64,000 nucleotides of DNA from Oscillospiraceae bacterium (GTDB taxonomy: Bacteria; Bacillota; Clostridia; UMGS1810). Below are positions 18,414 through 26,971 of this stretch, in pieces. Position 1 is the first letter of the stretch. Each line of letters starts with the position of its first letter. The notes under the pieces were generated by a model. That model was not told where the DNA came from. It did no database searches and was given only the letters and a program-made list of their open reading frames with translations. The position numbers and the translations under genes are program-made. The stretch spans positions 1-64,000 of the forward strand of contig SVJM01000006.1 of the NCBI GenBank assembly GCA_015068975.1. The letters are read 5' to 3'.

Positions 18414-19418
18414 ATGTTACGTAAATTATTCACCAACAAGCGAATGTATGCAGTTATCGTGATGATTGCAACATTGTCTTTGGCGTTTAGTGTTTACGCA
18501 TCCACAGGATTTAAGCAAGTGAAGGTATCAGTTGACAGCGAGCCTGTCATCTATGCATATGCTTCTCAAGACACTGTTCAAGATTTGCTTGTTGAATTTG
18601 AAATGAATCCGGTTGAAGAAGTTTTGCTTTCTTCATCATCAAATGATTCATCCAACGAAAACTATGTAAATGAAATCAAAAATTCAAAAAAGATAACAGT
18701 AATTGATGCCAAAGAACAATACGAAATCTACTCTACATTGTCAACAGTAGGTGAGCTTATTGACACAGGCATACTTACATTGGATGTTAATCACGACTAC
18801 ATGAATGTTACTGCACAGGATGAACTCTTTGACGGAATGAAAATCTATATCACAAGAGTTACTTACGAAACTGTCACAGAAGAATCAGAAATACCATTCG
18901 AAACAAAAAAGGTTTACACTACAAACATTGAAAAGGATACTACACGTGTAAAAACCCCGGGTGTCAATGGTATAAGTGAGAACACTGTACGTGTAACATT
19001 TGAAAACGGCATTGAAAAGAAAAGAGAAACAATAAAAAATGTGGTTATCAAAAAACCTGTTGCCGAGGTTATTGAAGTAGGTATCGACCCGACAGCAAAA
19101 CCAAAGAATTATAAAAGAGTTATCTCTGCATCAGCAACTGCTTACTGTGCATGCTCAAGATGTTGCGGATGGTCAACAGGAATAACAGCTTCAGGTATGA
19201 GAGCTGTATACGGATGTGTTGCAGTTGACCCAAGAGTTATCCCACTGGGAACAAAGCTCTATATAGAAACTCCTGATGGAAGCTTCGTATACGGTCACAG
19301 TATCGCAGCAGATACCGGTGGTGCTATAAAGGGAAACAGAGTTGATTTATTCTTCCCTACACATAGTCAGGCATTACAGTTTGGCAGAAGAAATGTAAAT
19401 GTTTATATTTTAGGATAA
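18414..19418 (+). CDS. YabE-like G5 and 3D domain cell-wall protein
   Basis: 334 residues. The N-terminus has one membrane or signal segment (YAVIVMIATLSLAFSVYA), then DUF348-type ubiquitin-like regions, a G5 domain (residues ~160-225) and a C-terminal 3D domain with its three conserved aspartates (AVDPRVIPLG, AADTGGAI, RVDLFF). 3D domains occur in MltA-like and Rpf-like peptidoglycan hydrolases, so a lytic or remodelling role outside the membrane is likely. AGGAGG lies 5 bases before the ATG. It is monocistronic. Confidence 0.88.
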   Translation: MLRKLFTNKRMYAVIVMIATLSLAFSVYASTGFKQVKVSVDSEPVIYAYASQDTVQDLLVEFEMNPVEEVLLSSSSNDSSNENYVNEIKNSKKITVIDAKEQYEIYSTLSTVGELIDTGILTLDVNHDYMNVTAQDELFDGMKIYITRVTYETVTEESEIPFETKKVYTTNIEKDTTRVKTPGVNGISENTVRVTFENGIEKKRETIKNVVIKKPVAEVIEVGIDPTAKPKNYKRVISASATAYCACSRCCGWSTGITASGMRAVYGCVAVDPRVIPLGTKLYIETPDGSFVYGHSIAADTGGAIKGNRVDLFFPTHSQALQFGRRNVNVYILG

Positions 19419-19447
19419 AAAAAGAGGCTTAAAAAGCCTCTTTTTTT
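19419..19447. terminator. Bidirectional terminator
   Basis: AAAGAGGCTT/AAGCCTCTTT with A- and T-runs on both sides serves the convergent 3D and stalk/peptidase genes. Confidence 0.9.
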
Positions 19448-19475
19448 GCGTATGTCAAGTTCTTTTACCTTCTGT

Positions 19476-20534
19476 TCACTTTTTATCCAGAGCCTGAATA
19501 TAATTCATATCGGACAAAGTGAGTCCTTTCTGATAGGGATATGTTTTCTCAAAGGGAACTGCCATCATAACTCCCTTATCGGAATACTGCTGCCATAAAG
19601 ATGGTGCAGGATCATTAAAAAGTATCTCCCCTTCTACATATGCCACTGCAACAATTGTATGGGGATACTGCTCAAATCTTACCATCACTCCTTCAGGGTG
19701 TATTTTCAGTGCTTCTCTCAGGGCATTGATTATAACCTCATCCGATTTATCGGTGTTTTTTATATAAGTGCTGCCATAATCAGAATCGAATCTTTCGAAA
19801 TATTCACTGTTTTTGTCTACAGCAGGTACAAGCTTCAGTCCGAATTCCTGTGCTATGATATTATGATAGCACAGTGCACCGTTGTCAAAATACCTTTCGT
19901 TTACACTTTTTATATCCAGAGGAGTCACATTTCCCACAATATCATTTATTATCATTGCATATGAACACGCCCAGCAGTAACCGGACCCAAAGTCAGGAAG
20001 CATCAGACTTTCGTCATTCTGAAAATAGTATGTATGATTCTTTATAACCAAATCCCTTGTGAGATTTTTTGAAAGATGCACTGAATGTGTTTTGTCATCC
20101 CAGCTTACACCCACACCAAATATATCCGCAGTTTTTCTTAAAGGAAGATATGTTCTGTCATTGATTATTGTTGCCGGCACATCCAGCTGATAAGTACTGA
20201 CAGACTCCGATGAATACTCCGTCACCCAATTGCTTCCGATTTTTATTTCCATAACAATTTCGTCTCTCTCAACTTTAACACACAAATTCTCTGAGTCCCA
20301 CTCCACATCACAGTGAAATGCTTCTGCTATGGTTCTTAATGGAACAAGTGTCCGTCCTTCAATTATTACAGGATTTGAATCAAATCTTAACATTTCCCCA
20401 TCTAAAAGCACCGAAATCGCTTCCTCGCTGTAATAATTATCTTTATCGTCCGCAGTTGCATCAAGACAAAAAATACTGTTAAAGACAAAAATCAGAGCTA
20501 ATACAAAGGTCGCCATATATATTCTTTTACTCAT
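19476..20534 (-). CDS. Secreted stalk-domain protein with C39-like cysteine peptidase region
   Basis: 352 residues. A signal peptide (MSKRIYMATFVLALIFVF) is followed by a copper-amine-oxidase-N (stalk) domain, residues ~35-150, with RTLVPLRTIAEAF and RTYLPLRKTADIFG. Residues ~165-345 have SGYCWACSYAMIIND, with a candidate nucleophile Cys, and PHTIVAVAYVEG followed by FNDPAP, with the His and Asp of papain/C39-type peptidases. It may cleave peptides at the cell surface or be an inactive relative. ATG 20534 follows AAGGAG by 6 bases; the longer frame upstream has no ribosome site. Confidence 0.72.
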   Translation of the reverse strand: MSKRIYMATFVLALIFVFNSIFCLDATADDKDNYYSEEAISVLLDGEMLRFDSNPVIIEGRTLVPLRTIAEAFHCDVEWDSENLCVKVERDEIVMEIKIGSNWVTEYSSESVSTYQLDVPATIINDRTYLPLRKTADIFGVGVSWDDKTHSVHLSKNLTRDLVIKNHTYYFQNDESLMLPDFGSGYCWACSYAMIINDIVGNVTPLDIKSVNERYFDNGALCYHNIIAQEFGLKLVPAVDKNSEYFERFDSDYGSTYIKNTDKSDEVIINALREALKIHPEGVMVRFEQYPHTIVAVAYVEGEILFNDPAPSLWQQYSDKGVMMAVPFEKTYPYQKGLTLSDMNYIQALDKK

Positions 20535-20699
20535 AAAATTCTCCTTTTTTACGGGTTTTTCGTCATTTTTTATGTATACAATAATATGATACCACAATAT
20601 ATAGTGATTTGGCGACATTTTTTGAAAAGTGTAATTTGGATGTAATAAAAGGCCTAATAAAAAATCGTAATATTTTTTTAACATTTTTTTAAAATTCTA

Positions 20700-20728
20700 T
20701 TGACATTCTTGTTTTTTGCAAGTATAAT
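20700..20728 (+). promoter_or_regulatory. Consensus vegetative promoter for rsmD
   Basis: A perfect TTGACA (20700-20705) and TATAAT (20723-20728) are separated by 17 bases, 38 bases upstream of the start codon. Confidence 0.85.
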
Positions 20729-20765
20729 GAAGTACGATAAAAATATACATATGAGGTGTTAAGAG

Positions 20766-21311
20766 TTGAGAGTTATTTCAGGAAGTGCAAGAGGGCTTAG
20801 GCTCTCCACCATAGACTCAATGGACACAAGACCAACTCTTGACAGAGTTAAGGAGGCCATTTTCAGTATACTTATTCCATATATACCAAATGACTCATGT
20901 CTGGATTTATTTGCAGGCAGTGGCGGACTTGGTATAGAGGCTCTGAGCCGTGGAGTGGAAAGTGCTGTATTTGTAGATGCAAACCCTGAATGTATCAGAG
21001 TAATCGAGCAAAATGTAGAAAGAGCCCGTCTTAAAGAAAGAAGCAGTATTATAAGATCTGACTTTGCGTCGTATCTTCTGAGCTGCAAAAGAGGCTTTGA
21101 TATTATTTTTCTCGATCCGCCCTACAAGATGGACAGACTTAACGAAATATTAACTCTTATAAGTGACAATTCCATTCTAAACAAATCAGGTATTATTCTC
21201 ATTGAGGCTGATAACGGTACTAAGGTAGAGCATCCGTCATTTAATGTAATCAAAGAGAAAAAATACGGAAGAGTTAATGTGTTTGTACTGGAATCAAGAG
21301 ACACAATATAA
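20766..21311 (+). CDS. rsmD: 16S rRNA (guanine-N2)-methyltransferase RsmD
   Basis: 181 residues, normal length. It methylates G966 (E. coli numbering) of 16S rRNA. The N-terminus MRVISGSARGLRL, the SAM site LDLFAGSGGLGIEALSRG and the catalytic DPPY (IIFLDPPYKMD) are all present. The start is a TTG 7 bases after GAGGTG. In Firmicutes rsmD is normally followed by coaD, which here is a decayed remnant. Confidence 0.95.
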   Translation: MRVISGSARGLRLSTIDSMDTRPTLDRVKEAIFSILIPYIPNDSCLDLFAGSGGLGIEALSRGVESAVFVDANPECIRVIEQNVERARLKERSSIIRSDFASYLLSCKRGFDIIFLDPPYKMDRLNEILTLISDNSILNKSGIILIEADNGTKVEHPSFNVIKEKKYGRVNVFVLESRDTI

Positions 21312-21704
21312 ATGTTATCATCCAAAACTTTCCTATTCGCCAAGGTTGTATAACAGAATGTATGTGCCTGTTATTCCACAGATTATACTTCTCATATGTT
21401 TCATTGCAAGAGAGAACCAGATTTACATGCAAGCTACCAATGCTTCATATCAAAACAGTTTTTGTATGTGGCTTTTGGAAGGCTTATTACAGCAAGCAGG
21501 CGTAAATGTAATTATAAAAGGGTTGAGAGCAGGTCGCAGCTTCTTATATGAAATGCCAAGGCTCTGATGAACAGCAATTTATCAAGGCATCCAAACTTTG
21601 TTTATGATGACAAGCCGCAAGTATTCTTTCTTGATATCAGGTCCGGAGTTGTTGCAGAGCACCAAGGCAATCACAAAGGACTTGTTAGCGGTTTTTTGAC
21701 CTAA
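21312..21704 (+). pseudogene. coaD: Decayed coaD (phosphopantetheine adenylyltransferase)
   Basis: Translation of 21475-21567 gives LLEGLLQQAGVNVIIKGLRA, which matches the CoaD core where most homologues read GANVIIRGLRAVSDFEYE. The frame then stops and matching continues one frame over from 21568 with MNSNLSRHPNFV and VFFLDI...GLVSG, resembling the rest of CoaD up to a stop at 21702-21704. The N-terminal PGTFDPxTxGH nucleotide site is not found. The position between rsmD and a DivIVA-like gene is the usual place for coaD in Clostridia. CoaD makes dephospho-CoA and is essential, so a working copy must lie elsewhere, or this stretch contains sequence errors. Confidence 0.62.
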
Positions 21705-21803
21705 AAGATTTCAAAAATGCCTCAAGGGGCAAAAGCGGTGCATTTAATCAAACTTAGAAAATATAGCGCATATTATCCGCGCTTAAATTAACGGAGGAGA
21801 AAA

Positions 21804-22244
21804 ATGGATATTATTGAATTGATTGCAGAATTGGAAGAAACTATTAACAAAAGTTACGAATTTCCTTTCATTAAGAAAGCTTTCGTAAACAAGGAAGAGC
21901 TCCTTAACATCATCGGAGATATCAGCCTTCAGCTTCCTGATGAACTCAGAATGGCAAAATCTGTTGCAGAAGACAGATCAAGAATCCTTGCTGATGCACA
22001 GAAGCAGGCTGACCTTATCATAAAGAATGCTGAGCAGAAGATCATCTCTATGATCGATGAACACGAGATCACAAAGAGAGCAAACGAACAGGCTAACGAA
22101 ATCGTTATGAAAGCTCAGAAAAATGCAAGAGATATCAGACTTGGTACTCTTGAATATGCTGACAATGTATTGCAGAGAGTGGACAGCACATTAAAGACTA
22201 TGAGCGAAACTCTCCAGAAATCCAGAAGCGAACTGAGAAAATAA
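21804..22244 (+). CDS. Coiled-coil DivIVA/ATPase-b-like protein
   Basis: 146 residues, mostly helical. Residues ~50-140 (ADAQKQADLIIKNAEQKI, EQANEIVMKAQKNARDI) show the heptad, Ala/Glu/Lys-rich pattern of DivIVA or F-type ATPase subunit b. Such small proteins are commonly found after coaD in Clostridia; their function is not established. A good GGAGGAG ribosome site precedes the ATG. It is cytosolic, with no membrane segment. Confidence 0.75.
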   Translation: MDIIELIAELEETINKSYEFPFIKKAFVNKEELLNIIGDISLQLPDELRMAKSVAEDRSRILADAQKQADLIIKNAEQKIISMIDEHEITKRANEQANEIVMKAQKNARDIRLGTLEYADNVLQRVDSTLKTMSETLQKSRSELRK

Positions 22245-22256
22245 TATATCCCTTAT

Positions 22257-22295
22257 AAAAAAATCATCGCATTTATAAAATGCGATGATTTTTTT
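22257..22295. terminator. Bidirectional terminator
   Basis: ATCATCGCATTT pairs with AAATGCGATGAT around a 3-base loop, with long A- and T-runs. It serves the convergent coiled-coil gene and mltG. Confidence 0.93.
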
Positions 22296-22304
22296 ATTCC
22301 ATTT

Positions 22305-23447
22305 TCAGTTTTTTGCTTCGCCACTCTTACTATAGGTTTGTGTTGCACTATGTTCGTTGTAGCTTTCTGTAAAAATATGGCTGCCGTCCTTCTTGCCTTC
22401 ATCTGTATGATAATAAAGATATGAATGACTCTCAGGATTTAACACAGCTTCTATGGCAAGCTTTCCCGGATTGCATATAGGGCCTACAGGAAGTCCCGGA
22501 TTTTTGTAGGTGTTATATGGTGACTGAACTTCCAGATCTGAAAAAAGCACCTCTTCCATATCATATGCGCCTTCGGATTTGGCATAAATAACCGTTGCAC
22601 AAGCCTGAAGTGGCATATCTATATCAAGTCTGTTCATAAACACTCCCGCGATTTTTGCTCTTTCATCATCCATCTTGGCTTCTCTTTCTACAACAGATGC
22701 CAGTGTAAGTATTTCATAATAGGCAAGCTCCCTGTCATCAGGAATGACCACATTCTTTTCATAATTCTTAAGCATATTATTTATAAAATCCTTAGGTGTT
22801 GTAGTAGCGGTGTATTCATATGTGTCAGGGAACAGAAATCCCTGAAGCTTGTATTTTATTTCATCATTGTCAGGAATATATTTTAAGAAATCATATTCAA
22901 ATGTTTCATTTGCCAGAACATCCAGAAATTCTTCCTTTGTACATATCCCATTTTTTTCACAAAGAGCTGCAATCATTTCTGCAGAGTATCCTTCAGGAAT
23001 AGTAATGAGCTTTCCTTCCTGATGTCCTGTTGCCAGTTCGTCTATAACTGCAGACAAGGTCATAGCTGTATCAAGATTATATGTTCCGTATTTAAGCTCG
23101 TTTCCTTTTTCGTGGAATCTAAGCTTGAGTTTGAATGCAAACTTGCTTTCTATAACACCCTTTTCTAAAAGGATATCAGCCACTTTGTCGGCAGATGCTC
23201 CCTGAGGAATTTCTACAGTAACCTTTGTGCCTTCTCCCTTATCAAATTCAAGAAACTCACCTACAGGCAATATTGCAAAAGCAACAATGGCAAGAATAAG
23301 AAGCAGAGCCAAAAATATAATTGGTCCTTTTTTCTTTGACTTCTTCTTTTCTCCAACCCATTCTGCAGGCTCCCAGCTAATCTTTTTTGTTTCTTCAGCT
23401 TCTGCAGGGTTGGTCTCAAGAATAGGGTTCTTTGTTTCATTATTCAT
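22305..23447 (-). CDS. mltG: Endolytic murein transglycosylase MltG (YceG-like)
   Basis: 380 residues. A charged cytosolic N-terminus of ~42 residues precedes one membrane helix (GPIIFLALLLILAIVAFAILP), a LysM-like segment (TVEIPQGASADKVADILLEKG) and the YceG domain with the catalytic Glu in LASVVEREA and the motif QSPYNTYKNPGLPVGPI. It cleaves nascent glycan strands and sets peptidoglycan chain length at the outer membrane face. It is monocistronic. Confidence 0.95.
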   Translation of the reverse strand: MNNETKNPILETNPAEAEETKKISWEPAEWVGEKKKSKKKGPIIFLALLLILAIVAFAILPVGEFLEFDKGEGTKVTVEIPQGASADKVADILLEKGVIESKFAFKLKLRFHEKGNELKYGTYNLDTAMTLSAVIDELATGHQEGKLITIPEGYSAEMIAALCEKNGICTKEEFLDVLANETFEYDFLKYIPDNDEIKYKLQGFLFPDTYEYTATTTPKDFINNMLKNYEKNVVIPDDRELAYYEILTLASVVEREAKMDDERAKIAGVFMNRLDIDMPLQACATVIYAKSEGAYDMEEVLFSDLEVQSPYNTYKNPGLPVGPICNPGKLAIEAVLNPESHSYLYYHTDEGKKDGSHIFTESYNEHSATQTYSKSGEAKN

Positions 23448-23511
23448 TGGTATATCTCCTTACATATGAATTATCAGTTTTATTATACAAAAGGTGCCAT
23501 ATTTTGTCAAA

Positions 23512-23808
23512 TCAGCACTTTGTCTCTCCGATACCCATCAAAAATATTATTCCAAGAATAATAAGTAATATGTAATCTTCAACCCCATCATATATAAGGA
23601 ATATAAGTACTCCTATAAGCACAAGGTCATCAGCCTTAAGCCCTGAAAAAACATCACTTAAGGCATTGGGTTTTCTTGTATGCTCTTCCCTCTGGCATAT
23701 GACTTCTTCCTTTTTTTCACCGGAACTTCCGGGAGAGGGATATTTAAAATCACTTCCGTCACTTAACTTAAAATGCTCTCCGTATCCGTCATAAAACTGT
23801 CTTATCAA
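23512..23808 (-). CDS. Small membrane protein of unknown function
   Basis: 98 residues. The N-terminal ~50 residues are polar (Gly, Ser, Lys, Glu); residues ~58-95 form two hydrophobic segments (LVLIGVLIFLIYDG and DYILLIILGIIFLMGIG). No family was recognised. It is the last of three small co-directional genes (24392 to 23512), 11 bp after its neighbour, so they form an operon. It could be a membrane anchor for the other two. Confidence 0.65.
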   Translation of the reverse strand: MIRQFYDGYGEHFKLSDGSDFKYPSPGSSGEKKEEVICQREEHTRKPNALSDVFSGLKADDLVLIGVLIFLIYDGVEDYILLIILGIIFLMGIGETKC

Positions 23809-23819
23809 TTCTTTTCACC

Positions 23820-24116
23820 TCAATTATAATCCTTAAAAAATCCCGTAAGCTTGGTCATACGAAGCATTTTTATGGCATTGTCTATCTGCCGCTCCCTGGT
23901 AGCACTCATATAGGGCTTTAATGCATACAAAAGATTTATCTTTGGATCAGAATTGTCTGTCATAAGCTGAGATATTCTCTGGATATTTTCGGGAGAAAAT
24001 GCGTCTATGGTGTTTTTTTGACTTTTGGACACTCCCATCATCTCCTGAATACTCTCCTTTGCCTTCGGATCAGAAAGAATATCATTTATTTTGCTCATTA
24101 TATTATCACTGTTCAT
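23820..24116 (-). CDS. Small helical protein of unknown function
   Basis: 98 residues, all-helical and polar, with short repeats such as MSKINDILSDPKAKESIQEM and a basic C-terminus (KPYMSATRERQIDNAIKMLR). The start ATG 24116 is chosen because GGAGG overlaps the upstream in-frame ATG. Middle gene of the three-gene operon. No family was recognised. Confidence 0.65.
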   Translation of the reverse strand: MNSDNIMSKINDILSDPKAKESIQEMMGVSKSQKNTIDAFSPENIQRISQLMTDNSDPKINLLYALKPYMSATRERQIDNAIKMLRMTKLTGFFKDYN

Positions 24117-24131
24117 AATATCCTCCATTTA

Positions 24132-24392
24132 TTATAATTTATCCAGCATATCCAGAAATGCAGGATTATTTCTCAAAGCCCTTACAATTTCTTCCTGTGA
24201 CATATTTTTAAGCTTATTTGCCAGTGGCGAAAGATTCATACTTTCAAGCTTATTTACTATCTGATTTTTGTCAACATTCATAAGCTTACTTTCTATCTGT
24301 GACATATCCATACCTTTAAGCTGCTCCTTTGCAGCCTTTCCTGAAGAAGTGTTCAAAAGCTCCATAAGTCTGAGTTTAAGATTGTTATCCAT
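24132..24392 (-). CDS. Small helical protein of unknown function
   Basis: 86 residues, helical, with repeated motifs of the type KLxxMxxxxIxxKL (GMDMSQIESKLMNVDKNQIV, ESMNLSPLANKLKNMSQEEI). The first gene of the operon with the next two small genes. It has a perfect GGAGG before ATG 24392; the more upstream ATG overlaps that site. Its head-to-head neighbour across 126 bp is the P-loop protein at 24519. No function can be assigned. Confidence 0.65.
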   Translation of the reverse strand: MDNNLKLRLMELLNTSSGKAAKEQLKGMDMSQIESKLMNVDKNQIVNKLESMNLSPLANKLKNMSQEEIVRALRNNPAFLDMLDKL

Positions 24393-24518
24393 AGAGACCT
24401 CCATATATTCTTTTTGTATATTATATGTACCAATTGATAAAATTGTTATTATTTTTTGTAACAGATAGTCTTAATATTTAATAAAATATCATATATCATA
24501 TTTTTTGGAGGGAATATA

Positions 24519-25583
24519 ATGCAAAAAGGAAAGCATTTTTATCTTGGAGCAAATACACCCGAAGGATTTTTTTCTTATTATAACTATCTTACAGACTATT
24601 CCACACTAAGAAGATTCTATTGCATAAAGGGCGGTCCCGGGTCAGGCAAATCCACATTTATGAAAAACGTGGCATCTATTATGGAAAAGGAAGGTCTTAC
24701 CACCGATTACATACACTGCTCATCTGATGATTCCTCCCTTGATGCAATCTATATAAAGGATATTAAGGTAGCATTTACAGACGGCACAGCGCCTCATATA
24801 CTGGACCCGAAATATCCCGGTGCAATTGACGAAATCATAAACTTGGGAGTATTCTGGGACAGTGGCAAAATAGCCCGCAAAAAACATGAAATAGTCCATA
24901 CCCAGGATATAATATCTCAGTGCTTTCAAAGAGCATATGATTATCTGGGTGCAATAAAAAGCATACGTAATGATACAGAAAAAATATACAAAAGAAGCTG
25001 TTCGAGATATCTGCAGAATGCATTTATTGACGATATTATTTTTGAAGAGCTTGCAGAGTTTCCTCTCACAGACTATATAGGAAAAAAGAAAAAATACTTC
25101 GCTTCTGCAATAACTCCAACAGGCTTTATGAACCGTCTTGATACTATTCTTTCTCCATATAAGGTATATACTCTTACGGGATATGCCGATGATGTGCTTA
25201 TAAGACTATCTGACTTCATATGTGAGCGGGGAATTGATGTGGAAATGTATTTCTGCCCTATGAATCCCCGTCACAAATGCGAGCACTTAACTGTACCCGA
25301 TCTTAAGCTTGGATTCACCTTATCAAATGATTTTCACAGCTTTAAGGGCGAAGATGTGATTGATTTGTCCATAGATAATCAGATTGACGATAAAGATATA
25401 TCACATATAGAATTCAACAAAAAAATTTCTGATATAATATTTGATGAAACATTCAGAGAGCTTGGCTCTGCAAAAGAAAATCACGACATACTTGAGCAAT
25501 TCTATGTAGGAAGTATGGACTTTGAGGGAGTAAAAGACTTAAGCCTCATAACCGCCAAAGAAATACTTGAAAAATACCGATAA
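24519..25583 (+). CDS. P-loop ATPase of the PRK06851-like clostridial family
   Basis: 354 residues. Walker A CIKGGPGSGKST lies at residues ~35-46 and a second, partial nucleotide-like region may follow at ~190. The opening MQKGKHFYLGANTPEGFFSY and the segment IDEIINLGVFWDSGKI resemble a conserved family of putative ATPases found in sporulating Clostridia and Bacilli. The role is unknown. It is cytosolic. GGAGGG lies just before the ATG. It is followed 65 bp later by tyrS. Confidence 0.75.
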   Translation: MQKGKHFYLGANTPEGFFSYYNYLTDYSTLRRFYCIKGGPGSGKSTFMKNVASIMEKEGLTTDYIHCSSDDSSLDAIYIKDIKVAFTDGTAPHILDPKYPGAIDEIINLGVFWDSGKIARKKHEIVHTQDIISQCFQRAYDYLGAIKSIRNDTEKIYKRSCSRYLQNAFIDDIIFEELAEFPLTDYIGKKKKYFASAITPTGFMNRLDTILSPYKVYTLTGYADDVLIRLSDFICERGIDVEMYFCPMNPRHKCEHLTVPDLKLGFTLSNDFHSFKGEDVIDLSIDNQIDDKDISHIEFNKKISDIIFDETFRELGSAKENHDILEQFYVGSMDFEGVKDLSLITAKEILEKYR

Positions 25584-25648
25584 TTGTGGTATTATATACA
25601 ATGTATGTGTATATAAACAATAAACTTTAGATAAAAGGGGTACTTAAA

Positions 25649-26872
25649 ATGAGCAACGTATATGACGTATTGGAAGAAAGAGGTCTTATAGCACAGACCA
25701 CTCATGCAGACGAGATAAGAGAGCTTCTCGGCAAAGAGAAGGTAACATTCTATATCGGCTTCGACCCTACTGCAGACAGTCTTCATGTAGGACATTTTTT
25801 GCAGATGGTAGTAATGAAGCATATGCAGGACCACGGTCATCGTCCTATTGCACTTGTAGGCGGCGGTACAGGTCACATCGGTGATCCTTCCGGAAGAACC
25901 GATATGCGTCAGATGATGACACTTGAAACAATCAACCACAACTGTGAATGTTTCAAAAAACAGCTTTCAAGCATTGTTGATTTTTCTGAAGGAAAGGCTA
26001 TTATGGTAAACAATGCTGATTGGCTCTTGGATCTTAACTATATAGAATTTTTGAGAGATATAGGCGCACACTTCTCAGTAAACAAAATGCTTACTGCAGA
26101 GTGCTTCAAGCAGAGACTTGAAAAAGGCCTTTCTTTCCTTGAATTCAACTATATGCTTATGCAGAGCTATGACTTTTTGATGCTTGAGAGAAAGTATGAC
26201 TGCAAACTTGAGCTTGGCGGAGACGACCAGTGGAGTAACATCCTCGGCGGTATTGAGCTTTGCCGTAAAAAAGACCAGAAGCAGACATACGGTATGACAT
26301 TTACTCTCCTTCAAAACTCTGAAGGTAAGAAAATGGGCAAAACTCAGAAGGGTGCTCTCTGGCTTGATCCAAACAAAACAACTCCACATGAATTTTACCA
26401 GTACTGGAGAAATGTGGGCGATGATGACGTTATCAACTGCTTAAAACTCATCACATTTGTTCCTATGGATCAGATAAATGAACTCTCTAAGCTTGAAGGA
26501 AAAGAGCTTAACGAAGCAAAGAAGCTTTTGGCTTATGAAGTAACAAAACTTGTTCACGGCGAAGAAGAAGCAAATAAGGCAAAAGAAACTGCCGAAGCAG
26601 TATTCGGCGGATCAGGTATATCAGAAAATATGCCTACAACAGAAATCACATCAGATGAGCTTGGCGACGGAATGGGAATCCTTACACTTCTTGTAAAGGC
26701 AAAGCTTGCTGCATCAAACGGCGAAGGCAGAAGACTTGTTACACAAGGAGGAATCTCCATAAATGATAATAAGGTTTCCGATCCTCAGTTTATGGTAACA
26801 AAGGATATGTTTGAGGGAGATTTTATTATTAAAAAGGGTAAGAAGGTTTTCCACAGAATCATTCTTAAATAA
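25649..26872 (+). CDS. tyrS: Tyrosyl-tRNA synthetase
   Basis: 407 residues, class Ic. The HIGH-type motif is in [13 protein letters not shown], the KMSKS-type motif is KKMGKT and the C-terminal S4 RNA-binding region ends [15 protein letters not shown]. It charges tRNA-Tyr. The leader is only 65 bases, too short for a T-box, so no T-box control is seen here. GGGG-rich ribosome site (AAAAGGGG) 9 bases upstream. Confidence 0.97.
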   Translation: MSNVYDVLEERGLIAQTTHADEIRELLGKEKVTFYIGFDPTADSLHVGHFLQMVVMKHMQDHGHRPIALVGGGTGHIGDPSGRTDMRQMMTLETINHNCECFKKQLSSIVDFSEGKAIMVNNADWLLDLNYIEFLRDIGAHFSVNKMLTAECFKQRLEKGLSFLEFNYMLMQSYDFLMLERKYDCKLELGGDDQWSNILGGIELCRKKDQKQTYGMTFTLLQNSEGKKMGKTQKGALWLDPNKTTPHEFYQYWRNVGDDDVINCLKLITFVPMDQINELSKLEGKELNEAKKLLAYEVTKLVHGEEEANKAKETAEAVFGGSGISENMPTTEITSDELGDGMGILTLLVKAKLAASNGEGRRLVTQGGISINDNKVSDPQFMVTKDMFEGDFIIKKGKKVFHRIILK

Positions 26873-26925
26873 GAATTATAAACCAAATAAAACACATTAA
26901 AGGCATTTTATTTATATTATAGAAG

Positions 26926-26953
26926 ATATTGCATCACAAGGTGCAATATTTTC
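26926..26953 (+). terminator. Rho-independent terminator after tyrS
   Basis: ATATTGCA pairs with TGCAATAT around TCACAAGG and is followed by TTTTC. Confidence 0.75.
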
Positions 26954-26971
26954 TATTTACAGGAGATTGGC

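Noticed and set aside
25584-25648. T-box leader for tyrS
   Set aside because: The region is only 65 bases and has no T-box core (TGGNACCGCG-like) sequence.
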